Assembly (NCBI GenBank): GCA_003218815.1
Contig: QHON01000080.1
Location: forward strand, 1-9,306
Direction of reading: 5' to 3'
Source: Verrucomicrobiota bacterium
GTDB lineage: Bacteria; Verrucomicrobiota; Verrucomicrobiia; Chthoniobacterales; UBA10450
DNA length: 9,306 nucleotides
The position numbers and the translations under genes were made by a program. Under the pieces are notes generated by a model. That model made no database searches and was not told the origin of the DNA. It worked only from the letters and a program-made list of their open reading frames with translations. Shown in pieces: positions 1-6,536 of the stretch; the first letter of the stretch is position 1, and every line of letters starts with the position of its first letter.

Positions 1-2
1 CC

Positions 3-593
3 GATGACGAGCAAGCCGAAGTTTCCGGGGATGAGCGATCTGTTTCAGTCGAGTCCAAATGGGGTTCTTTCAATGGGCAGCCCGTGACCAAGTGGAACCC
101 GGATGGGCGGACAATGACGCTGTTGACGGAATTGCGCTATACCGATCCGCAGGGGTTTGTCTGGCTCGCCCCAATCGGATCGGTTGTCGATGGCGCATCC
201 ATCCCTCGCTACCTCTGGTCGATCATGGGCGGACCATTCGAAGGAAAATATCGGAATGCCTCTGTGTTGCACGACGTCGCTTACGGGGATCACAACCGTC
301 CATGGCAGGATTGTGACCGCATGTTCTACTACGCAATGCGTTGCAGCGGCGTGAGCGCGATCGAAGCTAAGACGATGTTTTACGCGCTCTACAGATTTGG
401 GCATCACTGGAAATTTCCGATCAGACGCGCGAAGCCGGTGAAGTATGAGGGCGCTCTAGTTGCGCGAGGAGAGGAAATTCCACGCGCCATTCCGGTGAAT
501 CCGGCTGAAGTTAGCGAAGCACGCGAATGGATCAGCGACAGTGATCCGACCCTTGAGCAGATCGAGCAACGAGCCAACGTCGAAAGCCCCTGA
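3..593 (+). CDS. DUF1353-family protein, 5'-partial
   Basis: The reading frame is open from the first complete codon at the left edge to a TGA at 591-593, giving 196 visible residues. DUF1353 is a family of unknown biochemical role, found in phages and in bacterial genomes. Its signature is visible as DGASIPR (residues 63-69 of the open frame), then the VLHDVAY block with His90-Asp91. A GTG at position 84 could act as start, but the residues before it (WGSFNGQPV then TKWNPDGRTM) look like the usual DUF1353 N-terminal strand, so I infer that the start lies upstream of the window. The first 20 residues are acidic and low in complexity, probably a linker or disordered tail. No signal peptide or membrane segment is seen in the visible part. 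The C-terminal 35 residues are acidic. The 94-bp gap and a likely promoter downstream suggest that the next gene is transcribed separately. Family call is fairly sure; function unknown. Confidence 0.8.
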   Translation, partial: DDEQAEVSGDERSVSVESKWGSFNGQPVTKWNPDGRTMTLLTELRYTDPQGFVWLAPIGSVVDGASIPRYLWSIMGGPFEGKYRNASVLHDVAYGDHNRPWQDCDRMFYYAMRCSGVSAIEAKTMFYALYRFGHHWKFPIRRAKPVKYEGALVARGEEIPRAIPVNPAEVSEAREWISDSDPTLEQIEQRANVESP

Positions 594-604
594 GTCGAGC
601 TTCG

Positions 605-631
605 TAGACTGTCAAACTTTTTCGCTATAGT
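605..631 (+). promoter_or_regulatory. Possible sigma-70-like promoter
   Basis: TATAGT at 626-631 matches the -10 consensus in five of six bases. The best upstream partner is TAGACT at 605-610 with a short 15-base spacer, only four matches to TTGACA. It would place the transcript start near 638, just before the 18-bp palindrome, and about 50 bases ahead of the gene at 688. The weak -35 and short spacer make this a tentative call. Confidence 0.25.
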
Positions 632-640
632 TTTGGGAGC

Positions 641-658
641 CGAATCCAAATGGATTCG
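641..658. promoter_or_regulatory. Perfect 18-bp palindrome, possible operator
   Basis: CGAATCCA (641-648) and TGGATTCG (651-658) are exact reverse complements around a central AA. The site lies in the 94-bp gap upstream of the gene at 688, about 10 bases past a -10-like TATAGT, so it would sit at or just after the transcript start. That is a typical place for a repressor dimer site. It could instead form a hairpin in the 5' leader. No T-run follows, so it is a poor fit for an intrinsic terminator of the DUF1353 gene. The binding protein is unknown. Confidence 0.45.
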
Positions 659-687
659 AGAAAGGAAACGTTAACTGGAGGATATTT

Positions 688-1092
688 ATGCTAGGCGAGA
701 AGATTGGTGAAATGTCGGGCAAGATTAATTCGCAGCGGGTGTTGCCAAACCCGAGCGGAGGTCCAAAGATGGAGACTTCATTTCAGGGGAACGGATCGTT
801 GCTGGGCACAAACGTAAGGGAGACGGGCACGTATTGGACCGTTGTCCGTCAGGACGGGACACTCTACGGCGAAGGGCAAGGGGTGACGATAACCAAGGAC
901 GGGAAAATGGCCACGTGGACAGGCCACGGCGTCGGCACGATGAAGAAAGACGGGAGCGCGACTTATCGCGGCGCTATTTATTATCAAACTACGCCCCCGC
1001 GATTGTCCCGGCTAAACAAGGTCGCGGTACTATTCGAATACGCGGTGGACGCAGAGGGCGATACACACTCTGAATACTGGGAATGGAAGTAA
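688..1092 (+). CDS. Conserved hypothetical protein, glycine-rich, predicted all-beta
   Basis: A complete 134-residue protein. The start is well supported: GGAGGA at 677-682 stands five bases before the ATG. No signal peptide or membrane segment is seen, so it is probably cytoplasmic. The middle carries three evenly spaced Asp-Gly turns (residues 56-57, 71-72 and 88-89), each following a short strand and followed by Gly-rich or aromatic strands (DGTLYGEGQG, DGKMATWTGHG, DGSATYRGAIY). This suggests consecutive beta hairpins, perhaps a small barrel or lipocalin-like fold. The C-terminus ends in the aromatic EYWEWK. I recall similar uncharacterised bacterial proteins with the same GEGQG, ATWTG and RGAIYYQT blocks, but know no function and assign none. 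It is a single-gene unit preceded by a possible promoter and an 18-bp palindrome, and it converges on lon with 34 bp between stops. Confidence 0.8.
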   Translation: MLGEKIGEMSGKINSQRVLPNPSGGPKMETSFQGNGSLLGTNVRETGTYWTVVRQDGTLYGEGQGVTITKDGKMATWTGHGVGTMKKDGSATYRGAIYYQTTPPRLSRLNKVAVLFEYAVDAEGDTHSEYWEWK

Positions 1093-1115
1093 CTCGCAGC
1101 GCGGGGCGGTGCGAG
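1093..1115. terminator. Candidate bidirectional terminator hairpin
   Basis: CTCGCA (1093-1098) and TGCGAG (1110-1115) form a perfect six-pair stem around an 11-base GC-rich loop. It starts directly after the stop of the plus-strand gene and stands 11 bases past the stop of lon on the minus strand. Position fits a shared terminator between convergent genes. The following ATCATTATT is only modestly T-rich, so the call is tentative. Confidence 0.35.
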
Positions 1116-1126
1116 ATCATTATTCG

Positions 1127-3574
1127 TTAGGCCACTTTCGATTCCGGCGCGGGCGCGGCGCCGTTCTTCTCCAGCGCGGCGTTGAGGACTTCATCGACAT
1201 TTTCGACGGGAATGAACTTCAGTTTTTGCTTCGCCTCTTCCGGAACATCGACAAGATCTTTTTCGTTGAGCTTGGGAATGATGACGGTGGAAATGCCCGC
1301 CCGCATTGCGGCCAGGCTTTTTTCTTTCAAACCGCCGATCGGTAGGACAAGACCGCGTAAAGTGATTTCACCTGTCATAGCGACATCCGGACGGACCGGC
1401 CTGTTGCTGAAAAGCGAAGCGAGCGCGGTGAACATCGCTATGCCAGCAGACGGTCCGTCTTTCGGCACGGCGCCAGCCGGGACATGCACGTGGATGTCGA
1501 TCTTGCGAAAATCTTCCGGATTTGCACCGAGTTGCCCGTCGCGGCTGCGCACGAGACTGAGGGCAGCTTGCACCGATTCTTTCATTACTTCGCCGATGTG
1601 ACCGGTCAGTGTGACGTTGCCCTTGCCAGGATAACGCATCGCCTCGATATGCAAGACTTCGCCGCCGGCTGGCGTGTAAGCCAGCCCAGTGACAACGCCC
1701 GGTTGACTTGTTTTGAGTTTTGTCTCACGAACGTACTTGGCGGGACCCAGCAATTCGGCCACTAACTCCGGTGTGACCGTTACCCGTTCGGTTTTACCGC
1801 GCGCGACCTGCGCCGCCACGGCCCGGCAGACCGCGCCGATCTGTCTCTCGAGCTCGCGAACCCCGGCCTCGTGCGTGTAATCGTTGATGATTCGCAAAAA
1901 AGCATCGTCCTGCCACTCGCATTGTTCTGGCTTCAGGCCGTTTTCTTCCAGCTGCCGCCGAACCAAATACCTTTTTGCAATCTCAAGCTTCTCCCGCTCG
2001 GTATAACCCGGCAGCGAAATCACTTCCATTCGGTCGCGCAACGGTTCTGGCACACCATCGATGTAATTGGCGGTTGCGATGAAGAGCACTTGCGAGAGAT
2101 CGAACGGCACATCGAGATAGCGATCGGAAAATGTATTGTTCTGGCGCGGGTCGAGCACTTCCAGCAGCGCGCTCGCCGGATCGCCGCGGAAATCGGCGCC
2201 GATTTTGTCGACCTCATCGAGCATCATCACAGGATTGCGCGTTCCGGCTCGGCGCAGCTCTTGAATAATCCGGCCGGGCATGGAAGCGATATAAGTGCGG
2301 CGGTGTCCGCGAATTTCCGCTTCGTCGCGAATGCCGCCCAAACTCATGCGCACGAACTTCCGACCGAGCGCATCGGCAATCGACTGGCCCAAGCTTGTTT
2401 TGCCGACACCGGGTGGCCCAAGGAAACAAAGAATCGGGCCGTGTCCCTGCGGGTTCAATTTGCGGACGGCGAGATATTCGATCAATCGCCGTTTTACTTT
2501 TTCAAGGTCGTAATGATCGCGATCGAGGATTTGCTGGGCCTGGTTGAGATCGAGATTATCCTCGCTCAGTTTCGACCACGGCAACTCTGCGATCGTTTCG
2601 ACATAGCTCACGATCACGGAATACTCCGGGCTGGCCGGTGGGATAACATCGAGCCGCCGCAACTCCCGATCGGCTTGTGCGAGCACTTCTTCAGGAGGTT
2701 TTGCCTCCTCGAGTCGCTTCCGCAATCGCTCGATCTGATCGGTCGCGCCGGTCTCTTCGCCAAGCTCGCGCTGGATGGCTTTCATCTGTTCGCGCAAATA
2801 GGCGCGTCGCTGCGCCTCGGAAAATTGCGATTGCACGTCCTGTTGCAGCTTCTGCTGAATCTGCGCGATCTCGAGTTGCGCCGAAATACCGGTCTGCACG
2901 ATGGCCAACCGTTTTTCAACGTCGAGTTCCTCGAGGATCGCCTGTTTTTGCGCCGCTTGGACGTTCAAATTCGGCGCGAGGAAATCGGTCAGTTGTTCGG
3001 GGTCTTCAATGCTGAGCACGGCCGCCCGCGCTTGTTCGGGCACATCGGGAGTGAGCTCGAGAAGTTTCGCGGCCGAATCGCGCAAGTTCCGGAAAGTCGC
3101 TTCCCATTCCTTGGTGCTCGGGGGAAGCTTGGAATTGAGCAAATCGACTTCGGCCCGCAAATAGGGATGCGCGGTAACGATTTTCCGCAGTGCGAACCGG
3201 CGCAGACCTTGCACCACGATCACGACGTGATTGTCGGATTGGCGTAAAAGTTTTAAGACGATCGCCGCAACGCCGACTGGGTAGAGATCTTGTGGCTGTG
3301 GATCCTCCTTGGTTTCGTCGCGCTGCGTCAGTAAACCGATGACTTTGGTCTGAGGCAGCGTTTCGTCGAGCAGCTTAATCGACGCAGCGCGGCCAACAGT
3401 TAACGGAAGGATGGTTCCAGGGAAAACCACAAAGCTGCGCAACGGCAGAATGGAAAGCAGGTCGGGAACTTGCGGCGCCGATGTCTCGGCGATGTTTCCC
3501 ATTCCGGTTAAATTCGATGGAGCGGACTTCCCGTCGCTGCCTGGTTGCAAAGCGCTGATTGGTTCTTCATTCAT
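1127..3574 (-). CDS. lon: ATP-dependent endopeptidase Lon
   Basis: Lon is a homohexameric cytoplasmic AAA+ serine protease that unfolds and degrades damaged proteins and short-lived regulators. The 815-residue product is close to the usual length (E. coli Lon has 784). Domains in order: a Lon N-terminal substrate-binding domain from about residue 38 (LLSILPLRSFVVFPG), a helical coiled-coil part at about 210-300, the AAA+ module with Walker A GPPGVGKT (386-393), Walker B MLDEVD (451-456) and a sensor-like ATAN (500-503), and the protease domain from about 620. The catalytic pair is Ser709 in PKDGPSAG and Lys752 in GGLKEK; their 43-residue spacing equals that of E. coli Ser679/Lys722. The first 37 residues are a variable Pro/Ser-rich tail. 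The ATG overlaps the stop of the Hsp20 gene by four bases, and no Shine-Dalgarno is visible ahead of it, which suggests translational coupling. All key residues are present and the gene looks intact. Confidence 0.98.
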   Translation of the reverse strand: MNEEPISALQPGSDGKSAPSNLTGMGNIAETSAPQVPDLLSILPLRSFVVFPGTILPLTVGRAASIKLLDETLPQTKVIGLLTQRDETKEDPQPQDLYPVGVAAIVLKLLRQSDNHVVIVVQGLRRFALRKIVTAHPYLRAEVDLLNSKLPPSTKEWEATFRNLRDSAAKLLELTPDVPEQARAAVLSIEDPEQLTDFLAPNLNVQAAQKQAILEELDVEKRLAIVQTGISAQLEIAQIQQKLQQDVQSQFSEAQRRAYLREQMKAIQRELGEETGATDQIERLRKRLEEAKPPEEVLAQADRELRRLDVIPPASPEYSVIVSYVETIAELPWSKLSEDNLDLNQAQQILDRDHYDLEKVKRRLIEYLAVRKLNPQGHGPILCFLGPPGVGKTSLGQSIADALGRKFVRMSLGGIRDEAEIRGHRRTYIASMPGRIIQELRRAGTRNPVMMLDEVDKIGADFRGDPASALLEVLDPRQNNTFSDRYLDVPFDLSQVLFIATANYIDGVPEPLRDRMEVISLPGYTEREKLEIAKRYLVRRQLEENGLKPEQCEWQDDAFLRIINDYTHEAGVRELERQIGAVCRAVAAQVARGKTERVTVTPELVAELLGPAKYVRETKLKTSQPGVVTGLAYTPAGGEVLHIEAMRYPGKGNVTLTGHIGEVMKESVQAALSLVRSRDGQLGANPEDFRKIDIHVHVPAGAVPKDGPSAGIAMFTALASLFSNRPVRPDVAMTGEITLRGLVLPIGGLKEKSLAAMRAGISTVIIPKLNEKDLVDVPEEAKQKLKFIPVENVDEVLNAALEKNGAAPAPESKVA

Positions 3575-3981
3575 AATTTCAAAGGCAGCGAAATCCAGAG
3601 GAGGCCGTTGCGCTGTTCTGCGTGCACTTTTTCAATATCCACTAACGCCGGCAAATGCACCTCGCGCTCGAACGGTCCATAATCAATTTCCATGGCTAGC
3701 AACTGCACGGCGCGACCCTCCGCGTGTGTCGGCTCGGGGACATCGCGCGCACCGCGAATAATGAGGCGTTCCGGTTCGACCGTGAGATCGATGCGTGACC
3801 GCTCAACTCCGGCAAGATCGACACACACGCGAATGCATTTGTCGCAGCGGTAGGCGTTGATCGCCGGCTGCCATGTGTGCGAACCAAACCTCGAAAACTG
3901 CAAACGCGCCAGCTCAGAAGTGACATCATGAAGTGCGCCGTGCAGCCAGCGTAGTTTGATGCTGCGGTTTGGATCCATCAC
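3571..3981 (-). CDS. Small heat-shock protein, Hsp20/alpha-crystallin family
   Basis: Small heat-shock proteins are ATP-independent holdases that bind unfolding proteins until refolding or proteolysis. The 136-residue product has an alpha-crystallin domain from about residue 40 to the end: VDLAGVERSRIDLTVEPERLIIRGAR (54-79) matches the first half, and GPFEREVHLP (102-111) with VDIEKVHAEQRNGLLWISLP (114-133) the second. Two features are unusual. Cys46, Cys49 and Cys53 form a CX2CX3C cluster (AYRCDKCIRVC) just before the conserved VDLAG strand. The protein also ends two or three residues after the last strand, so it lacks the C-terminal extension with an IXI motif that normally supports oligomer assembly. 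Two starts are possible: GTG at 3981, eight bases from a GAGG at 3990-3993, or the adjacent ATG at 3978. The gene follows the amidohydrolase stop by 45 bp and overlaps lon by four bases, a chaperone-protease pairing that makes functional sense. Family call is strong; the role of the cysteines is unknown. Confidence 0.9.
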   Translation of the reverse strand: MMDPNRSIKLRWLHGALHDVTSELARLQFSRFGSHTWQPAINAYRCDKCIRVCVDLAGVERSRIDLTVEPERLIIRGARDVPEPTHAEGRAVQLLAMEIDYGPFEREVHLPALVDIEKVHAEQRNGLLWISLPLKL

Positions 3982-4026
3982 AAACTAAACCTCGGTCCCG
4001 CGCGCTCTGTTTTCAACCGGAGCGAT

Positions 4027-5739
4027 TTAGCGAATTTTTCCGGGTCCCCACAAAGCACGGCCCGGCTTTGCGCCGGTGTGCTCGCCATCTTTGAGAACTT
4101 GCACGCCATTAACAAATACGTGCTTCACGCCAACCGCGTATTGATGTGGCTTCTCAAACGTCGCGCGATCGGAAATCGTTGCCGGATCGAAGACGACGAC
4201 ATCCGCGAACATTCCTTCCTGGAGGAATCCGCGATGATCCAGTCCGAGATTGGTTGCCGGTAGCGCGCTCAAACGTCGAATTGCCTCAGCAAGTGGAATC
4301 ATCTTTTCGTCGCGAACATATTTCCCGAGCACGCGCGCGAAATTTCCGTAAGCGCGGGGATGCGGATTCGATTTCAAGAAAACGCCTTCCGGCGCTTGCG
4401 ATGCTTCATCGGAGCCGAACGCGATCCACGGTTTCGTCAGTTCTTTCTTAATGTTCTCCTCGGAGATGATGAAATAAATCGTGCCGATGCGCGATTCGTC
4501 TTCGGCAATCAAATCCATCGCCGTATCGATCGGATCTTTGCCCCGCATCTTCGCGACCTCGGCGAGCGTCTTCCCCGTGAGCGGTTTTAATTTTTCCGAT
4601 TTGAAGCCGACAAGGAGAATATGCTCCGGCCCTCCCGCTGCGAGATACATGTTTTCCCATTCGTCACTCGGCGTTTGAACCTGCACTTTGATTTTCTCAC
4701 GCGTCGCCGGATCGCGCAGTCGCTTGAACAGTGCCGGATAACCGCCGTCTTCCGTCCACGGCGGCAGACTCGCGTCGAGCCCAGTCCCGCCTGCGGTGTA
4801 AGTGTACAAGTCGGCGGTGATTTTCAGCCCGTCCTTCCGCGCCGCCTCGATCCGCGAAAGCAGATCGTCAATCTTGCCCCAGTTCGGTTGCCCAGCGGCT
4901 TTAATGTGATAAAGCTCCGCCGGAATTCCCGCTTCCCGGCTGATCCGGATCAGCTCATCCAGCGCTTCGAGCAGTCGGTTCCCCTCGCTGCGCATGTGCG
5001 AGACGTACTTGCCCTGATATTTTGCCGCGACTTTACATAGCTCGATTAACTCATCAGTTTTCGCGTAAAAAGCTGGCGGATAAATTAATGATGTGCCAAT
5101 GCCGAGTGCGCCCGCTTCCATCTCTTTGCGGACGAGTTCGCGCATTTGATCGAGTTGCTCCGGCGTCGGGGCTTTATCTTCGAACCCGATCACGTTCTCA
5201 CGAATTGTCGTCGCGCCGATGAACGAGGCCACGTTGCAGGAAACACCGCGCGTTTCGAGGTAACGCAAATATTCCGCCAACGTGTTCCATTTGATCTCAT
5301 ATCTGATGTCAGCCTGCTCGCGCAACATATGCTCGCGCACGCGATCGTTGACGGGTCCCATCGATTCGCCTTCCCCCATAATCTCGGTGGTAACGCCCTG
5401 CCGGATCTCGCTTTGTGAACGTCCATCCTGAATCAACGACTCATTTGACCACGAAAGCATGTTGATAAAGCCAGGTGCGACCGCGAGACCCGTCGCGTCA
5501 ATAATCGTTTTCGCTTTCGCAGTTTTCAAATCGCCGATACCGGCGATGCGATCACCCCGAATCGCGACATCGGCGTGTTTCGGTTCGGCGCCGGTGCCGT
5601 TGTAAACGGTGCCGCCTTTGACGATAATATCGAAATCCGGGGCGGTCTCCGTTGGCGCGGAGGGCTCGGCAGCGGATAAAGACGAGAGCATCGACAGCCC
5701 TATAAAACCCGAGATGGTGAGCCGATTTGAGAAGGACAT
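4027..5739 (-). CDS. Secreted D-aminoacylase-type amidohydrolase lacking the HxH motif
   Basis: This belongs to the N-acyl-D-amino-acid deacylase branch of the amidohydrolase superfamily, whose members hydrolyse the amide bond of N-acyl-D-amino acids or related substrates. I chose the ATG at 5739 (570 residues) over the longer frame to a GTG at 5811, because it begins a good signal peptide: Arg6, a hydrophobic stretch at 7-21 and a likely cut after Ala24 (LSAA). The product is therefore probably periplasmic or secreted. The opening strand DIIVKGGTVYNGTG and the closing FADVVVFDP, VNGVQVLKDGEHTG and PGRALWGPG blocks are typical of the family. The metal-binding PGFIDVHTH segment reads PGFINMLSW here, so both histidines are replaced (Leu95, Trp97), and the usual cysteine in the GNCG loop aligns with Gly124. 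Later ligand-type residues remain: His248 (VSHMRSEG), His278 (YHIKAAG) and Asp444 (FGSDEAS). Either it binds a single metal in another way or its chemistry differs. I recall related proteins with the same FINMLSW block, so this looks like a subfamily rather than decay. Substrate unknown. Hsp20 follows 45 bp downstream. Confidence 0.85.
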   Translation of the reverse strand: MSFSNRLTISGFIGLSMLSSLSAAEPSAPTETAPDFDIIVKGGTVYNGTGAEPKHADVAIRGDRIAGIGDLKTAKAKTIIDATGLAVAPGFINMLSWSNESLIQDGRSQSEIRQGVTTEIMGEGESMGPVNDRVREHMLREQADIRYEIKWNTLAEYLRYLETRGVSCNVASFIGATTIRENVIGFEDKAPTPEQLDQMRELVRKEMEAGALGIGTSLIYPPAFYAKTDELIELCKVAAKYQGKYVSHMRSEGNRLLEALDELIRISREAGIPAELYHIKAAGQPNWGKIDDLLSRIEAARKDGLKITADLYTYTAGGTGLDASLPPWTEDGGYPALFKRLRDPATREKIKVQVQTPSDEWENMYLAAGGPEHILLVGFKSEKLKPLTGKTLAEVAKMRGKDPIDTAMDLIAEDESRIGTIYFIISEENIKKELTKPWIAFGSDEASQAPEGVFLKSNPHPRAYGNFARVLGKYVRDEKMIPLAEAIRRLSALPATNLGLDHRGFLQEGMFADVVVFDPATISDRATFEKPHQYAVGVKHVFVNGVQVLKDGEHTGAKPGRALWGPGKIR

Positions 5740-6059
5740 AATTAAAACGGCGAGCCTACGAGAGAACCTGTGCAGGGTCAAAAGTTCCCGACGTTCTTCA
5801 GTCTTTCCCACAGCCGAAAGAGCGAGGGGACGCGATTCTTATAATGAGGCTTGCTTATGAGGAAAGTCGTGTTGCCCAATTGGCGAGCCGGTCGAAACAG
5901 GACCGGGCGAACTTGCCGAGTGGGGTTTGTAAGGGTGGCAAGGTGAGCGGGCACTAATACCTGCATTCGCCGGTACTCTCTGCAAACGGCTCTCAGTCCA
6001 AGACAACGCGCGGTCTCAATAGAAAGGGAAACTCAGAATTCAACAGAAGGGCTAATCTG
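5740..6059. other. 320-bp divergent intergenic region
   Basis: This stretch lies between two divergently transcribed genes and should hold both promoters. On the minus strand, TATAAG at about 5845-5840 could be a -10 for the amidohydrolase gene, but its upstream TTTCCT is a poor -35 and the leader would be over 90 bases. On the plus strand, TAATAC (5955-5960) is a possible -10 for the tyrosine-rich protein gene, without a convincing -35. CTTGCC (5912-5917) and GGCAAG (5937-5942) form a six-pair inverted repeat around 19 bases. A 62-codon minus-strand frame across 5778-5966 looks like chance: it has no recognisable domain and overlaps the amidohydrolase start region. I see no RNA family that I can name. 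Confidence 0.5.
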
Positions 6060-6326
6060 ATGAAAACAATAACAAAACACCGCAAGCGAGGGCTTTTGCT
6101 CTCATTGCTCTGCGCAGGCGTCGCCGCCAGTTTTATGGCAGGATGCGCGGAAGGGCCTTACTTAACCGCTTATGATAGCGGCTATTATTATCCGAGCGGG
6201 TCTTACGTGCGTGACTACACCGGTTACTACCAGTCCTACCCGTACTCGGCTTCGTATTACGGCCCGCGTTACCGCATAATCGGCGGCACGCACGTTTACG
6301 AACCGTACTACTACAGCAGTTACTGA
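6060..6326 (+). CDS. Tyrosine-rich putative lipoprotein
   Basis: An 88-residue protein with a basic start (KTITKHRKR), a hydrophobic stretch at residues 11-26 and a lipobox-like MAGC ending at Cys29, so it is probably a lipid-anchored envelope protein. Met at the -3 position is less usual than Leu, so lipidation is likely but not sure. The mature part of 60 residues contains 19 tyrosines (about one in three), often in YY or YYY runs with Ser, Gly and Pro (SGYYYPSGSY, EPYYYSSY), and few charged residues. No family is recognised and no function is assigned. Composition suggests a flexible, surface-interacting or adhesive protein, which is inference only. AGAAGGG at 6045-6051, eight bases before the ATG, is a fair ribosome binding site. 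The gene stands alone, divergent from the amidohydrolase and convergent with the hydrolase gene ending at 6536. Confidence 0.75.
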   Translation: MKTITKHRKRGLLLSLLCAGVAASFMAGCAEGPYLTAYDSGYYYPSGSYVRDYTGYYQSYPYSASYYGPRYRIIGGTHVYEPYYYSSY

Positions 6327-6339
6327 CATTGATTGCGAC

Positions 6340-6386
6340 GCGCACCTGGTTAACGTGTCGGTGCATGTGACTGTGCGCCGGTGCGC
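6340..6386. repeat. Inverted repeat, 7-bp arms
   Basis: GCGCACC (6340-6346) is the exact reverse complement of GGTGCGC (6380-6386), with a 33-base loop that contains a further GGTGC. It lies 14 bases past the stop of the tyrosine-rich gene and could fold in its 3' transcript end. The loop is long and no T-run follows, so a terminator role is uncertain. Confidence 0.3.
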
Positions 6387-6426
6387 TTAGCCGGGGTCTG
6401 ATTGCGGTAGCGTCAGGATTCGCCCA

Positions 6427-6480
6427 AAACCCTCGCAAGTCTAAATATCACGCTATCACGCCCGCGAGAGGGGTTTCTTG
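6427..6480 (+). terminator. Candidate terminator hairpin with bulge
   Basis: AAACCC-TCGC (6427-6436) can pair with GCGA-(GAG)-GGGTTT (6464-6476): ten pairs with a three-base bulge and a 27-base loop, followed by CTTG. On the plus strand the closing TTT and CTT give a weak T-rich tail. The loop contains an exact tandem octamer, TATCACGC twice (6446-6461). It is 100 bases past the tyrosine-rich gene, in a convergent gap, so termination is plausible but unproven. Confidence 0.25.
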
Positions 6481-6521
6481 TGCCTTGGAGCAGGGGGGCC
6501 TATCGGTCAACAAGGAAACTG

Positions 6522-6536
6522 AGCGATCAAATCGCT
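6522..6536 (-). terminator. Weak hairpin at the 3' end of the minus-strand operon
   Basis: AGCGAT and ATCGCT arms (6522-6527 and 6531-6536) enclose a three-base loop. On the minus strand the hairpin begins at the last base of the hydrolase stop codon and is followed by CAGTTTCCTTGTT. The stem is short and half A/T, so it is at best a weak terminator or an mRNA 3'-end stabiliser. Confidence 0.25.

Noticed and set aside
51..67. Partial resemblance of GAGTCCAAATGGGGTTC to the palindrome at 641-658
   Set aside because: It lies inside the DUF1353 coding frame, its arms do not pair well, and the likeness is probably chance.
1871..3247. Long open frame (458 codons) on the plus strand
   Set aside because: It lies entirely antisense to lon, which has all its catalytic motifs. 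The translation has no recognisable domain and the codon pattern of a complement of a real gene.
5740..5811. Longer start of the amidohydrolase at a GTG at 5811
   Set aside because: It would bury the signal peptide 24 residues inside the protein and has no visible ribosome binding site.
5840..5845. TATAAT on the plus strand
   Set aside because: It matches the -10 consensus, but no -35-like hexamer stands at the right distance and the next plus-strand gene is over 200 bases away.
5778..5966. 62-codon frame on the minus strand in the divergent gap
   Set aside because: No recognisable domain or ribosome binding site, and it overlaps the amidohydrolase leader region.
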